From IMG/VR virus record IMGVR_UViG_3300031975_000400, positions 1 to 32,345 of that record: a DNA stretch of 32,345 nt; one strand, 5' to 3'. This DNA comes from a virus. The position numbers were made by a program, and so were the translations under genes. Below are positions 1 to 7,456 of this stretch, piece by piece (position 1 is the first letter of the stretch; each line of letters starts with the position of its first letter). A model generated the notes under the pieces. That model did not search any database. It saw only the letters and a list, made by a program, of their open reading frames with translations, and was not told where the DNA came from.

Positions 1-2
1 AA

Positions 3-983
3 CGAGTAATGTCCGCAATCCATAAAAGATTACATTATGCACAAAGATGTGAGTTTAAAATACTAAAAAGAGTATTTGGTGAGTTTTTACCGCCTGAATA
101 CCCTTATCAAGTACAAGGTGCTTCCGAAAACGTATTTAAACAGGATTTCGATGGTTCTGTAGACGTTATACCAGTTTCTGACCCTAATATCTTTAGTATG
201 ACACAAAGAATTACGTTAGCTCAGACACAATTACAAATGGCACAAGCCGCACCTGAATTACACGACTTACGTGAGTCGTATAAGAAGATGTATATCGCAT
301 TAAACATAAAAGATATCGATGCACTACTTCCACCTGAACAAGAAGTACCTGCACGTGATCCTATTAGTGAACAACAAGCAGTTTTAACAGGAACACCTAT
401 TAGAGCTTACGAGTTTCAAAATCACGAAGCTTATATAGCAGCACATAGTGCGTTTATGCAAAATCCGATGGTACAACAAAACCCAGTAGCTTCACAAGCA
501 ATCGGTGCGAATATACAAGAACACCAAGCGATGTTATATAAATTACAAATAGAACAAGCGATGGGTCAACCGTTACCTGAAATACAAGCAGGACAAATGC
601 CGCCTGAAATGATGAATGAGATTGCATTAATGGCACAAGCGGCAACACAACAAGTTACAGGTCAAGCACAAGCGATGGCAGCAGCAATGCAAACACCAGA
701 TCCACAAAAACAGATGTTCGAACAACAACTACAACTTGAAAGAGAACAGTTGATGCAAAAAGAAGGCGACGATCAAAGAGATGCACAACTAGCCGCAATG
801 AAAGCTGAACTAGACGCACAAATTAAACGTGAGAAGATCGAAGCTGATTTACGTGTACAAGATACTAAAGCCGCAATAGAATTGCAAGAACTAGAGCAAA
901 GAGCTAAAGTTGATGCAGAAAAGAACTATACGGAATTAGTTAAAACAGTTCGAGAAACTCGAAAACAAAACGGAGAAAAATAA
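3..983 (+). CDS. Portal protein, C-terminal part (P22-type, cut by window edge)
   Basis: The portal forms the dodecameric ring at the capsid vertex through which DNA is packaged and ejected. The frame is open from base 3 through an internal ATG at 9 to the stop at 983, so the true start lies left of the window. About 326 residues are visible. Residues 50-105 (motifs VIPVSDPNIFSMTQRI and LGIKDID-like LNIKDIDALL) match the C-terminal part of large P22-like portals as I know them from marine phages. The last third (about residues 180-324) is Gln/Ala/Met-rich and then a charged helix, as expected for a barrel or coiled-coil tail facing the capsid interior. The following gene starts on the last base of its stop codon. 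The family call rests on recall; partial status is certain. Confidence 0.8.
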   Translation, partial: RVMSAIHKRLHYAQRCEFKILKRVFGEFLPPEYPYQVQGASENVFKQDFDGSVDVIPVSDPNIFSMTQRITLAQTQLQMAQAAPELHDLRESYKKMYIALNIKDIDALLPPEQEVPARDPISEQQAVLTGTPIRAYEFQNHEAYIAAHSAFMQNPMVQQNPVASQAIGANIQEHQAMLYKLQIEQAMGQPLPEIQAGQMPPEMMNEIALMAQAATQQVTGQAQAMAAAMQTPDPQKQMFEQQLQLEREQLMQKEGDDQRDAQLAAMKAELDAQIKREKIEADLRVQDTKAAIELQELEQRAKVDAEKNYTELVKTVRETRKQNGEK

Positions 984-1186
984 TGAGAGATTATTACGAT
1001 AACGATAAATATCCTTCACCGTCACCTAAGAAAACAAAGGCGTCTCCTAGTTTTCCTAGCGTAGAGGATACAACAAAAACACAATCTGTTCAAGCAGGTG
1101 AATGCTTAGACAAACCTGAAGAAGCTAAAGTAAAAGCGGCTTATGGACAGACAAAAGGACTTCTTTGGTATCGTTCTATTAAATAA
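983..1186 (+). CDS. Small uncharacterised protein downstream of portal
   Basis: A 67-residue protein whose ATG shares one base with the portal stop (TAATG), so translation is probably coupled to the portal. It is polar, with a Ser/Pro/Lys-rich N-terminal half (YPSPSPKKTKASPSF) and a more conserved-looking end (KVKAAYGQTKGLLWYRSIK). No membrane segment, cysteine motif or known domain is visible. Its place between portal and co-chaperonin suggests a small head-assembly or packaged protein, but I do not recognise a function. It is kept as a gene because it fills the gap exactly with tight junctions on both sides. Confidence 0.65.
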   Translation: MRDYYDNDKYPSPSPKKTKASPSFPSVEDTTKTQSVQAGECLDKPEEAKVKAAYGQTKGLLWYRSIK

Positions 1187-1189
1187 TTA

Positions 1190-1387
1190 ATGGACTATAT
1201 CTTAGCAACGGAGCATTTGCTTCGTAAATTTCGTGAGAGAAAAGAAGCTCTCATGCAAACATTGGCTTCTGGAAGTATTGAGAATTTTGAACAATACCAA
1301 AGGATAGTCGGTGAAATAGCAGGTTTGAGTTTCTGTGAACAGGAAATTCAAACTTTACATTCTAACATGGAGGATGCAAATGACTAA
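1190..1387 (+). CDS. Small uncharacterised helical protein
   Basis: A 65-residue protein predicted to be almost wholly helical (heptad-like leucines in LLRKFRERKEALMQTL, then FEQYQRIVGEIAGLSF). Similar-looking short helical proteins sit between portal and capsid genes in marine podophages and are unannotated as far as I recall. The start lies three bases after the previous stop, and the end overlaps the next gene's start by eight bases, so it is firmly embedded in the head operon. The GGAGG that serves the next gene lies inside its 3' end. Function unknown; a small virion or assembly factor is possible from position only. Confidence 0.65.
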   Translation: MDYILATEHLLRKFRERKEALMQTLASGSIENFEQYQRIVGEIAGLSFCEQEIQTLHSNMEDAND

Positions 1388-1832
1388 TGAAGTCGAAAAC
1401 ACAACTGTTCCAGATAGGGTAGATAATTTCGGTAGTAATGGTGCGGCTAAAGCAGAATTAGCTTCAGAGCCAACAATTACTCCTGATAATGTAGACTCTC
1501 ATGCAAGTTCGTTACCCCGTCCAACTGGGTATCGAATTTTAATATTACCTTTTAGCCCCAAAGCGGTAACTAAAGGTGGAATACATATAGCAAAACAAAC
1601 GGTCGATAAGGAAAGGTTAGCGACTGTTGTAGGGTACGTAGTTTCTCTAGGACCCGACGCTTATAGTGATCCACATAAGTTTCCAGAAGGAGCTTGGTGT
1701 AAAGAAGGTGATTGGGTTATCTTCGGTCGATATGCGGGAGCTCGTTTTCAAATAGAAGGTGGCGATATGCGTCTTTTAAATGATGACGAAATTTTAGCTT
1801 GTATCGATGACCCAGAAGCAATTTTATCATAA
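1380..1832 (+). CDS. GroES-like co-chaperonin
   Basis: A 150-residue protein with the chaperonin-10 fold pattern from about residue 45 onward. The order is a RILILPF strand, a loop with the GGIHI segment (equivalent to the GroES mobile-loop GGIVL that docks on GroEL), VVGYVVSLGPDAY, then EGDWVIFGRYAGARF and a closing LLNDDEILACI strand. The first 40 residues are an acidic extension absent from bacterial GroES (about 97 residues). The ATG at 1380 is preferred over the upstream in-frame ATG at 1335 because GGAGG lies seven bases before it. In phage T4 the analogous gp31 replaces GroES so that host GroEL can fold the capsid protein. The location three genes before the major capsid gene suggests the same job here. 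Confidence 0.85.
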   Translation: MTNEVENTTVPDRVDNFGSNGAAKAELASEPTITPDNVDSHASSLPRPTGYRILILPFSPKAVTKGGIHIAKQTVDKERLATVVGYVVSLGPDAYSDPHKFPEGAWCKEGDWVIFGRYAGARFQIEGGDMRLLNDDEILACIDDPEAILS

Positions 1833-1850
1833 CAAACTTGAGGAGGACTC

Positions 1851-2738
1851 ATGCAAAATAACGAAGCCGAAAAAATAGAATTAGAATTACCCGAAGGGGA
1901 AGTTGATATACACGCAGCAGACGTAGACGATTCGATTAAAGACGAAGTCGTCGAAGAAGCTCCTGTAGAAGAAGTAAAAGATGAATTAGATACTATTTCT
2001 GATTCAGTGCAAAAGCGTATCGATAAGTTAACTTATAAGATGCGAGAAGCAGAAAGACAGCGAGATGAAGCTGTTAATTACGCTCAAAGTGTTAATCAAA
2101 CAGCGACTAGTTTAAAAGAAAAATTAAAAAATTCTGATACTTCGCTTTTCAAAGAGTACGATAACAGGGTACAATCTGAAATTGAAGGAGCAAAAAGACT
2201 TTTAAAAGATGCACAAGAAGCAGGGGATAGTGAAGCAGTGGTTGAAGCAACTACGGTTCTTTCTCGTGCTACCGCTGAAGCAGAAAATCTTAGAAGACTA
2301 CAAGCTCAACAACAAGTTAGGGAAAAGGCAGCACCACGAGAAGTTCCTGTGGAGTCTTATCAACCTACCTTACAGCCAGACCAAGCTCCAGGACCAGATC
2401 CTAAAGCTGAAGCATGGGCTGAAAAAAATGAATGGTTTGGAGATGACCAAGCAATGACGTTTGCAGCATTTGGAATACATAAAGAATTAGTAGAAGAAGG
2501 CGTTGACCCAACTTCTGATAAATACTATTCTGAAGTTGATAAACGTATGGCTGAAAATTTTCCACACAAGTTTTCTAACGAGCAATCTGCCCCCGTGCAA
2601 CAGGTTGCTGCTTCTAGCCGAGGGGCTAGTGGTAAAAAATCATCACGCAAAATTAAGTTGACACCTAGTCAAGTAGCAATAGCTAAAAGACTAAATGTGC
2701 CGCTAGAAGAATATGCTAGACATATTGAAGGAGTATAA
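1851..2738 (+). CDS. Probable capsid scaffolding/assembly protein
   Basis: A 295-residue, strongly acidic and helical protein, directly upstream of the capsid block and preceded by a near-perfect ribosome site (GAGGAGG seven bases before the ATG). The first 45 residues are Glu/Asp/Val-rich. About 50-165 is a long coiled coil (KRIDKLTYKMREAERQRDEA onward). A Pro/Gln-rich linker (165-190) leads to a compact segment containing WAEKNEWFGDDQAMT, and the C-terminus is basic with SSRKIKLTPSQVAIAKRL. Scaffolding proteins typically have a helical body and a small basic C-terminal capsid-binding domain. The composition and the position before the capsid gene match that; sequence families of scaffolds diverge too far for certainty. 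Confidence 0.7.
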   Translation: MQNNEAEKIELELPEGEVDIHAADVDDSIKDEVVEEAPVEEVKDELDTISDSVQKRIDKLTYKMREAERQRDEAVNYAQSVNQTATSLKEKLKNSDTSLFKEYDNRVQSEIEGAKRLLKDAQEAGDSEAVVEATTVLSRATAEAENLRRLQAQQQVREKAAPREVPVESYQPTLQPDQAPGPDPKAEAWAEKNEWFGDDQAMTFAAFGIHKELVEEGVDPTSDKYYSEVDKRMAENFPHKFSNEQSAPVQQVAASSRGASGKKSSRKIKLTPSQVAIAKRLNVPLEEYARHIEGV

Positions 2739-2739
2739 A

Positions 2740-3234
2740 ATGACCGAAGAAAATAAAACAGAAGTCAATACTGATCGTAACTCACGATCTGCAGAGACAC
2801 GAGCCTCTCAAACTCGCAGAAAGCCTTGGGCTCCCCCGTCTATGTTAGACGCACCCGAAGCTCCTCCTGGATATCAATTTAGGTGGATTCGTGAAGCTAC
2901 TCGAGGAATCGATGATAAATCTAATATGTCTAAACGTATTAGAGAGGGATATGAACCTGTGAGAGCAGAAGACTATCCTGATTTCGAAGCTCCTACTATT
3001 GAAAACGGTAGCAACACTGGAGTAATTGGAGTCGGAGGATTAATACTTGCTAAAGTTCCAGTCGAAACCGCAGCAGAGCGTAATGCTTATTTTAAAGATC
3101 AAGCAGATACCGCAATGCAAGGTGTAGATCAAAACTTTATGCGAGAAAGTGATGCTAGAATGCCTATTAAGGATAGTGATATCCAAAGGACTTCTAAAGT
3201 CGCCTTCGGTAGTAAGCCTACCGATGCAAAGTAA
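2740..3234 (+). CDS. Conserved phage protein of unknown function, head module
   Basis: A 164-residue protein. The start at 2740 is chosen over the upstream in-frame ATG at 2713 because GAAGGAG precedes it by about eight bases and the longer form would overlap the scaffold gene. After a polar 30-residue lead it shows PWAPPSMLDAPEAPPGYQFRW followed by REATRG, then a central SNTGVIGVGGLILAKVP strand pair and a polar tail. I recall this Pro-rich then FRWIR pattern from unannotated proteins adjacent to capsid genes in marine podophages. No enzyme motif, cysteine pair or membrane segment is seen. Position between scaffold and decoration-like protein suggests a head-assembly component. Confidence 0.7.
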   Translation: MTEENKTEVNTDRNSRSAETRASQTRRKPWAPPSMLDAPEAPPGYQFRWIREATRGIDDKSNMSKRIREGYEPVRAEDYPDFEAPTIENGSNTGVIGVGGLILAKVPVETAAERNAYFKDQADTAMQGVDQNFMRESDARMPIKDSDIQRTSKVAFGSKPTDAK

Positions 3235-3271
3235 TTAATAATAACAATGTATATAGACAAAGGAGAAAACA

Positions 3272-3811
3272 ATGGCTAATACAAATAAACCAGATGGTTT
3301 TACTCCCGCATATCATATGTACGGAGGTGTTATTCGTCCTGCCAAAATGAGAATCGCAAGTGCAACTAACGCATCAATCTTTTCAGGTGATGTTGTTAAT
3401 TTATCTAGTGGTTATGTCATCCAAGGCACAGCGACAGGCACACCCGTAGGTGTATTTTACGGAGTATACTATACAGCTACTGACGGCACCCCGACTTTCT
3501 CGAAAGTTTGGACTGCTGACACAGCTACCCAAGGCGGAGCAGATGCAGAAGCTCTCGTTTATAACGATCCTGGAATCGTTTACGAGGCTCAATTTACAGC
3601 TGGAACACCAGCAGTAAGTTTTATCGGCTCTAAATATACTCTTTCTACGACTGCAGGTTCAACATTGAACGGTAGATCAAAGGAAGGGGCAACCGCAACA
3701 ACCTCAAGTGGTGTAGCGTTATGTGTAGGATTCGCCTCGCAACCAAGCAACGAAATCGGTGCTTATGCGAGAGGGTTATTCACATTCCCTACTAACACTT
3801 TTGCTGTTTAA
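3272..3811 (+). CDS. Probable capsid decoration/structural protein
   Basis: A 179-residue protein dominated by small residues and beta-strand character (Gly, Ala, Thr, Ser), without charged helices. It starts MANTNKPDGFTPAYHMYGG and ends with an ARGLFTFPTNTFAV strand. A good ribosome site (AAGGAGA) lies eight bases before the ATG. It sits immediately upstream of the major capsid gene, where many phages place a decoration (cement) protein made in similar copy number. The fold class and location support a capsid surface protein; no motif proves it. It could instead be another beta-rich virion component. Confidence 0.65.
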   Translation: MANTNKPDGFTPAYHMYGGVIRPAKMRIASATNASIFSGDVVNLSSGYVIQGTATGTPVGVFYGVYYTATDGTPTFSKVWTADTATQGGADAEALVYNDPGIVYEAQFTAGTPAVSFIGSKYTLSTTAGSTLNGRSKEGATATTSSGVALCVGFASQPSNEIGAYARGLFTFPTNTFAV

Positions 3812-3828
3812 TTCTAAGGAGATAAATA

Positions 3829-4737
3829 ATGGCGATTAACAGAGCACAACTAGTCAAAGAACTAGTTCCTGGACTCCATGCTCTCTTTGGATTAGAGTAT
3901 GAGAGATATAATAACGAACACGAAGACATCTTCGATACTGAGAACTCCGAAAGGGCTTTTGAGGAAGAAGTAATGTTAAGTGGATTTGGTGAAGCACCGA
4001 CTAAAGGAGAAGGAGCCGCAGTCATTTATGACACAGCTCAAGAATCCTGGACATCTCGTTTCACGCATGAAACTATCGCACTAGCGTTTGCGTTAACAGA
4101 AGAAGCAATCGAAGATAACCTCTACGACACACTTTCTTCACGTTACACAAGAGCACTAGCACGTTCGATGCAACAAACTAAGCAAGTTAAAGCAGCTAAT
4201 GTTTTAAACAATGCTTTTAGTTCATCTTACGTTGGTGGTGATGGAAAAGAGCTTTGTGCTACAGACCATCCAACTGTTGCGAACGTTGATTTAAGTAATG
4301 AGCTGTCTACAGCTGCTGACCTTAATGAAACTTCTCTAGAGCAATCATTGATTGATATCGCTGGATTTAAGGATGAAAGAAACCTTAAAGTAAATGCACA
4401 AGCAAGGAAATTAATTATTCCACCTGCTTTGCAATTCGTAGCGGATAGATTGATGGAAACTCCAGGAAGAGTTGGTACTTCAGATAACGATATTAATGCA
4501 ATTAGAAATATGGGAATGGTCTCAGAAGGCTACGTTGTAAATCATTATCTAACAGATACTGACGCTTTCTTCATCAAAACTGATGTTCCTAACGGGTTAA
4601 AACACTTTGTTAGAACTCCTGTATCTACTAGTATGGAAGGCGACTTCGAAACTGGTAACGTAAGATACAAGGCGAGAGAACGTTACAGCTTTGGTTGGAG
4701 TGACTGGAGAGGTATCTTCGGTTCACCAGGAGCCTAA
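3829..4737 (+). CDS. Major capsid protein (HK97-fold type)
   Basis: A 302-residue protein, the expected size for an HK97-fold shell subunit without a delta domain. The N-terminal helix region (ELVPGLHALFGLEYER) is followed by an EEVMLSGFGEAP loop, a segment like the Mu-gpT/marine-phage type (FTHETIALAFALTEEAIEDN), a spine-helix-like stretch at about 110-140 and an ending YSFGWSDWRGIFGSPGA that I associate with marine-phage capsid proteins. It is preceded by TAAGGAG and followed 22 bases later by a strong intrinsic terminator, the layout expected for a gene needing very high expression. It forms the icosahedral shell with the portal, scaffold-like and decoration-like proteins upstream. Confidence 0.88.
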   Translation: MAINRAQLVKELVPGLHALFGLEYERYNNEHEDIFDTENSERAFEEEVMLSGFGEAPTKGEGAAVIYDTAQESWTSRFTHETIALAFALTEEAIEDNLYDTLSSRYTRALARSMQQTKQVKAANVLNNAFSSSYVGGDGKELCATDHPTVANVDLSNELSTAADLNETSLEQSLIDIAGFKDERNLKVNAQARKLIIPPALQFVADRLMETPGRVGTSDNDINAIRNMGMVSEGYVVNHYLTDTDAFFIKTDVPNGLKHFVRTPVSTSMEGDFETGNVRYKARERYSFGWSDWRGIFGSPGA

Positions 4738-4758
4738 TTCATTAACGTGAATTCATTA

Positions 4759-4790
4759 AAGGGGAACTTCGGTTCCCCTTTTCTTTTTGT
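4759..4790 (+). terminator. Rho-independent terminator after the capsid gene
   Basis: A perfect nine-pair stem (AAGGGGAAC with GTTCCCCTT) closes an exceptionally stable TTCG tetraloop and runs into TTTTCTTTTT. It starts 22 bases after the major capsid stop and ends the head transcription unit. Confidence 0.92.
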
Positions 4791-4812
4791 AGGCATTCAT
4801 ATACAATCAAAA
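4778..4812 (+). promoter_or_regulatory. Putative promoter with shared ATATACAATCAA motif
   Basis: The 12-base string ATATACAATCAA at 4799-4810 recurs exactly at 9752-9763 and with one change at 21593-21604, each time in a short intergenic space on the same strand. TACAAT at 4802-4807 fits a sigma70 -10 box. The -35 box is poor here (CTTTTC/TTTTCT overlapping the terminator T-run), so this is the weakest match of the three. It would drive the structural genes from 4894. Confidence 0.5.
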
Positions 4813-4831
4813 GACTAGGATATATTAACTT

Positions 4832-4873
4832 GTTCTACAGACTGACCTAGCAGACAAGCCAAGACAGTAGAAC
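4832..4873 (+). promoter_or_regulatory. Leader hairpin in 5' untranslated region
   Basis: An inverted repeat GTTCTAC (4832-4838) and GTAGAAC (4867-4873) encloses a 28-base loop in the leader between the putative promoter and the gene at 4894. It leaves the ribosome site GGAGGAAA (about 4884-4891) free. It could stabilise the message or be chance; the stem is only seven pairs. Confidence 0.35.
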
Positions 4874-4893
4874 TTATTTCCACGGAGGAAATT

Positions 4894-5403
4894 ATGGCAA
4901 AATCAACCTTTTCAGGTCCAGTCAAATCATTGGCAGGATTTATTTCAGCAGGGGTTAATAACTCTGTTTCTTTAACCGCAGATACTACTTTAACAGTAGA
5001 TGCACATGCAGGAAAAATCTTGTTGTGTAATGATGCAGACGGTAAATTTACTTTACCTTCTATCTCATCAGCAACTCCAGGCGATCCTACAGATCCTAAC
5101 CAAGCTAACAACATTGGTGCTTCTTTCTATTTTGTAATAGAAACAGCAGCAACAGACTTAGACATTTTAACTGATGGTACCGACAAATTTGAAGGTGCGG
5201 TATTAGTAGCTGTAGACGATGGAGCTAAAAAAGCTTTTGTTCCAGCAGCATCTAACGATGTTATGACTATGAATGGTTCAACTAAAGGTGGTATTGCAGG
5301 AAGTGTTGTACGAGTTACAGCTATCGATGCAGCTACTTATCTTGTTCACGATTCATTATTAATTGGTTCAGGAACTATAGTAACACCATTTGCTGACGCT
5401 TAA
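4894..5403 (+). CDS. Probable virion structural protein (beta-rich)
   Basis: A 169-residue protein rich in Ala, Thr, Val, Gly and Asp with alternating strand patterns, starting MAKSTFSGPVKSLAGFISAG. The ribosome site GGAGGAAA is strong. It is the first gene after the capsid terminator and the putative promoter, so it probably has its own expression level, as expected for an abundant virion protein. I recall the GPVKSLAGF-type start from structural proteins of marine podophages next to the capsid gene. A second decoration protein or head fibre-like component is plausible; no catalytic or metal-binding motif is seen. Confidence 0.6.
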   Translation: MAKSTFSGPVKSLAGFISAGVNNSVSLTADTTLTVDAHAGKILLCNDADGKFTLPSISSATPGDPTDPNQANNIGASFYFVIETAATDLDILTDGTDKFEGAVLVAVDDGAKKAFVPAASNDVMTMNGSTKGGIAGSVVRVTAIDAATYLVHDSLLIGSGTIVTPFADA

Positions 5404-5423
5404 TCTTAATATAGGAGATTAAT

Positions 5424-5750
5424 ATGAGTTCATCAGATGTAAAAGCGACCGTAGCTTTAGCTGCAACAGGACAATTACAAGGGTTTATTGGTTCTGGTGC
5501 GGGTACTGCTACTAATTTAGGTCCAATAAGAATTCAGTCTGTTCAAGCACAAGCTAGTGCCGCAGACGGTTCTATAAAAATCTATGACGGAACGAGTGCA
5601 AGTGGAACTAAGTTACTTATTGAATTTAAGTTCGGTTCAGCAGCAAATGAGTCTTTTGACCATTATTTGCCTAATGACGGAGTAAAATTTAATACGGGGG
5701 CTTATGTTGTGTTGTCTAATTGCGACTTTTTTGTAGCATACTACAACTAA
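5424..5750 (+). CDS. Probable small virion structural protein
   Basis: A 108-residue beta-rich protein (pattern ...SIKIYDGTSASGTKLLIEF...) lacking cysteine pairs or membrane segments apart from one Cys near the end. TAGGAGA sits eight bases before its ATG, and the next gene begins one base after its stop. The size and strand alternation resemble small decoration- or head-closure-type proteins; the position between the preceding structural protein and the head-tail adaptor supports a virion role. Function not recognised. Confidence 0.6.
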   Translation: MSSSDVKATVALAATGQLQGFIGSGAGTATNLGPIRIQSVQAQASAADGSIKIYDGTSASGTKLLIEFKFGSAANESFDHYLPNDGVKFNTGAYVVLSNCDFFVAYYN

Positions 5751-5751
5751 C

Positions 5752-6423
5752 ATGGCAACCTCGGGAACTCGTGCATTTAGTTTAGATGTAGCGACCGCAA
5801 TCGAAGAGGCGTACGAACTTGCAGGATTAGAAGCTCGTACGTCATACGATGCTGTTACAGCACGTCGTTCTATGAATATTATGTTTGCCGATTGGTCAAA
5901 CAGAGGTATTCAAATGTGGGAAGTAGCCAAAGAGGAGCTAACTCTTACAGAAGGCACTAATGAGTATACGATTAACTCATATGATATCGATGTTTTAGAC
6001 GCTTATGTAGAACGAACAGTTAATACTGTAGTTACTGATTATCCTTTAGACAGAATAGATCGGAATGAGTATATAAGTATTCCTAACAAAGCTACTAAAT
6101 CACGTTCTACAGAATTTTGGCTAGAACGTAAAAAGTCTCCTGTTATTCATCTTTATCCAACGCCCGAGAATTCAACGGACAAACTCATTTACTATGTCTG
6201 GCGTACGATAGAGGATGCTGCGGCTTCTACTAACGATGTAGATATACCTACACGGTTTATGCCTTGTTTAGTATCAGGACTAGCTTATTATTTGTGTATA
6301 AAGAAAAATGTTCAGAAACTTCCTGTGATCCAAGATTTATATGAAAGAGATTTAGCTAACGCTTTACGTTATGATGAAGACCGTTCTAATATTAGACTAG
6401 TTCCTAAACAAGAGTATATCTAA
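5752..6423 (+). CDS. Head-tail joining protein, P22 gp4-like
   Basis: A 223-residue protein whose N-terminal half matches the pattern of P22 gp4-type tail accessory factors: helix AIEEAYELAGLEA, then TARRSMNIMFADWSNRGIQMW, then a beta segment TEGTNEYTI. Such proteins bind under the portal ring to close the head and attach the tail. The middle shows an FWLERKKSPVIHLYPTP segment and the C-terminus is helical (PVIQDLYERDLANALR). It begins one base after the previous stop and its own stop overlaps the next start by one base (TAATG). I base the family on overall pattern, so the exact adaptor class is uncertain. Confidence 0.65.
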   Translation: MATSGTRAFSLDVATAIEEAYELAGLEARTSYDAVTARRSMNIMFADWSNRGIQMWEVAKEELTLTEGTNEYTINSYDIDVLDAYVERTVNTVVTDYPLDRIDRNEYISIPNKATKSRSTEFWLERKKSPVIHLYPTPENSTDKLIYYVWRTIEDAAASTNDVDIPTRFMPCLVSGLAYYLCIKKNVQKLPVIQDLYERDLANALRYDEDRSNIRLVPKQEYI

Positions 6424-6800
6424 TGGCTTACGCTTCAGGAAAATATGCTTACTTTATTTGCGATACTTGCGGGTTTAGATATCCATATAAAGAAGCTAGA
6501 GGCACTTGGGAAAACAATAGAGTTTGTCATGAGTGTTATGAACCTAAACACCCACAACTAGACCCACCAAGTATAGGAGCAGACGCAGAACTGCTTTGGA
6601 GACCCAGACCCGACGTTCCTTTACCTCAAGCAGGGTTAGGTGTTGTTACTACAATAGATCCTTCAACAGCAGTTATAAATAGCACAACAAGTCCTAGTGG
6701 AACTAGAACAATGACTGTTACAGATGATCCTATTGGTAGTGTGTTTGAAGGGGAGTTCGGAACAGGTGAAATAGGTACTTTAGAAGCAGGTGGAGACTAA
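6423..6800 (+). CDS. Zinc-ribbon phage protein, head-tail region
   Basis: A 125-residue protein with two CxxC knuckles near the N-terminus (CDTC at residues 13-16, CHEC at 37-40), spaced as in a zinc ribbon, followed by EPKHPQLDPP. The remainder is beta/loop-like with a Gly/Glu-rich end (GEFGTGEIGTLEAGGD). I recall this arrangement (CGF...VCxxCxEPKHPQ) from marine phages, always among the head-tail joining genes and unannotated. It overlaps both neighbours by a single base, so it is made together with the adaptors. A structural zinc protein at the head-tail interface is the likely role; nucleic acid binding cannot be excluded. Confidence 0.7.
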   Translation: MAYASGKYAYFICDTCGFRYPYKEARGTWENNRVCHECYEPKHPQLDPPSIGADAELLWRPRPDVPLPQAGLGVVTTIDPSTAVINSTTSPSGTRTMTVTDDPIGSVFEGEFGTGEIGTLEAGGD

Positions 6801-7456
6801 TGGCAGGATTTACATACGCAACATTAAAAACAGCAATACAAGATTATTTAGACAATACAGAAACTACTTTCGTTAATAATTTAGATACTTTTATACAAAC
6901 AACCGAAGAAAGAATTTTAAAAGGAGTACAACTTCCTGTTTTCCGTAAAAATGTTACAGGGTTAGCATCATCAGGTAATACTTATTTAGCGACGCCTACA
7001 GATTTTTTATCTCCATTTAGTTTAGCTTTAATTGATAGTTCAGGTAACTATAGTTATTTATTGTTAAAACACGTTTCCTGGATAAGGGATTATACGCCTT
7101 CAGCAGCTACACAAGGAGCTCCCTTGTATTATTCTCAATTTGATGAAAATACTTTTTTATTAGCTCCTACACCTAATTCTGATTTGAATTTTGAATTACA
7201 CTACAACTATAGACCCGCATCACTAACCACCGTTGGAAACGATAATCAAAGTTGGCTTTCTGATAACGCTCCTAATGCTATGTTATACGGTGCTTTAGTA
7301 GAAGGTGCGGTATTTATGAAAGAAGCTCCTGAAACTATTATGTTATACGAACAAAAATTTCAAGAAGCTTTAGCCTTACTTAAAGTTCTTGGAGAGTATA
7401 AAGACGTTAGAGACGAAGCTCGAAACGATCAACTTAAAATACAACCACAAGCATGA
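6800..7456 (+). CDS. Head-tail adaptor-like protein
   Basis: A 218-residue protein starting with a helix pair (TYATLKTAIQDYLDN then LDTFIQTTEERILKG), followed by strands with ATPTDFLSPFSLAL and LHYNYRP, and ending in a helical C-terminus (YEQKFQEALALLKVLGEYKD). This order (N-terminal helix pair, beta core, C-terminal helix with E..F..AL) is typical of small adaptor/stopper proteins such as the phage SU10 adaptor family and T7 gp11-like tail tube proteins. It follows the gp4-like and zinc-ribbon genes with a one-base overlap and overlaps the next gene by four bases. The role in the head-tail connector is inferred. Confidence 0.6.
   Translation: MAGFTYATLKTAIQDYLDNTETTFVNNLDTFIQTTEERILKGVQLPVFRKNVTGLASSGNTYLATPTDFLSPFSLALIDSSGNYSYLLLKHVSWIRDYTPSAATQGAPLYYSQFDENTFLLAPTPNSDLNFELHYNYRPASLTTVGNDNQSWLSDNAPNAMLYGALVEGAVFMKEAPETIMLYEQKFQEALALLKVLGEYKDVRDEARNDQLKIQPQA

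Noticed and set aside
1335-1379. Longer start for the co-chaperonin.
   Set aside because: It has no ribosome site and overlaps the previous gene by more than 50 bases, whereas GGAGG fits the ATG at 1380.
3235-3271. TATATA-like string (GTATATAGACAAAGG) considered as another copy of the promoter motif.
   Set aside because: It lacks the AATCAA core and a -35 box; the stretch is better explained as a ribosome-site leader.
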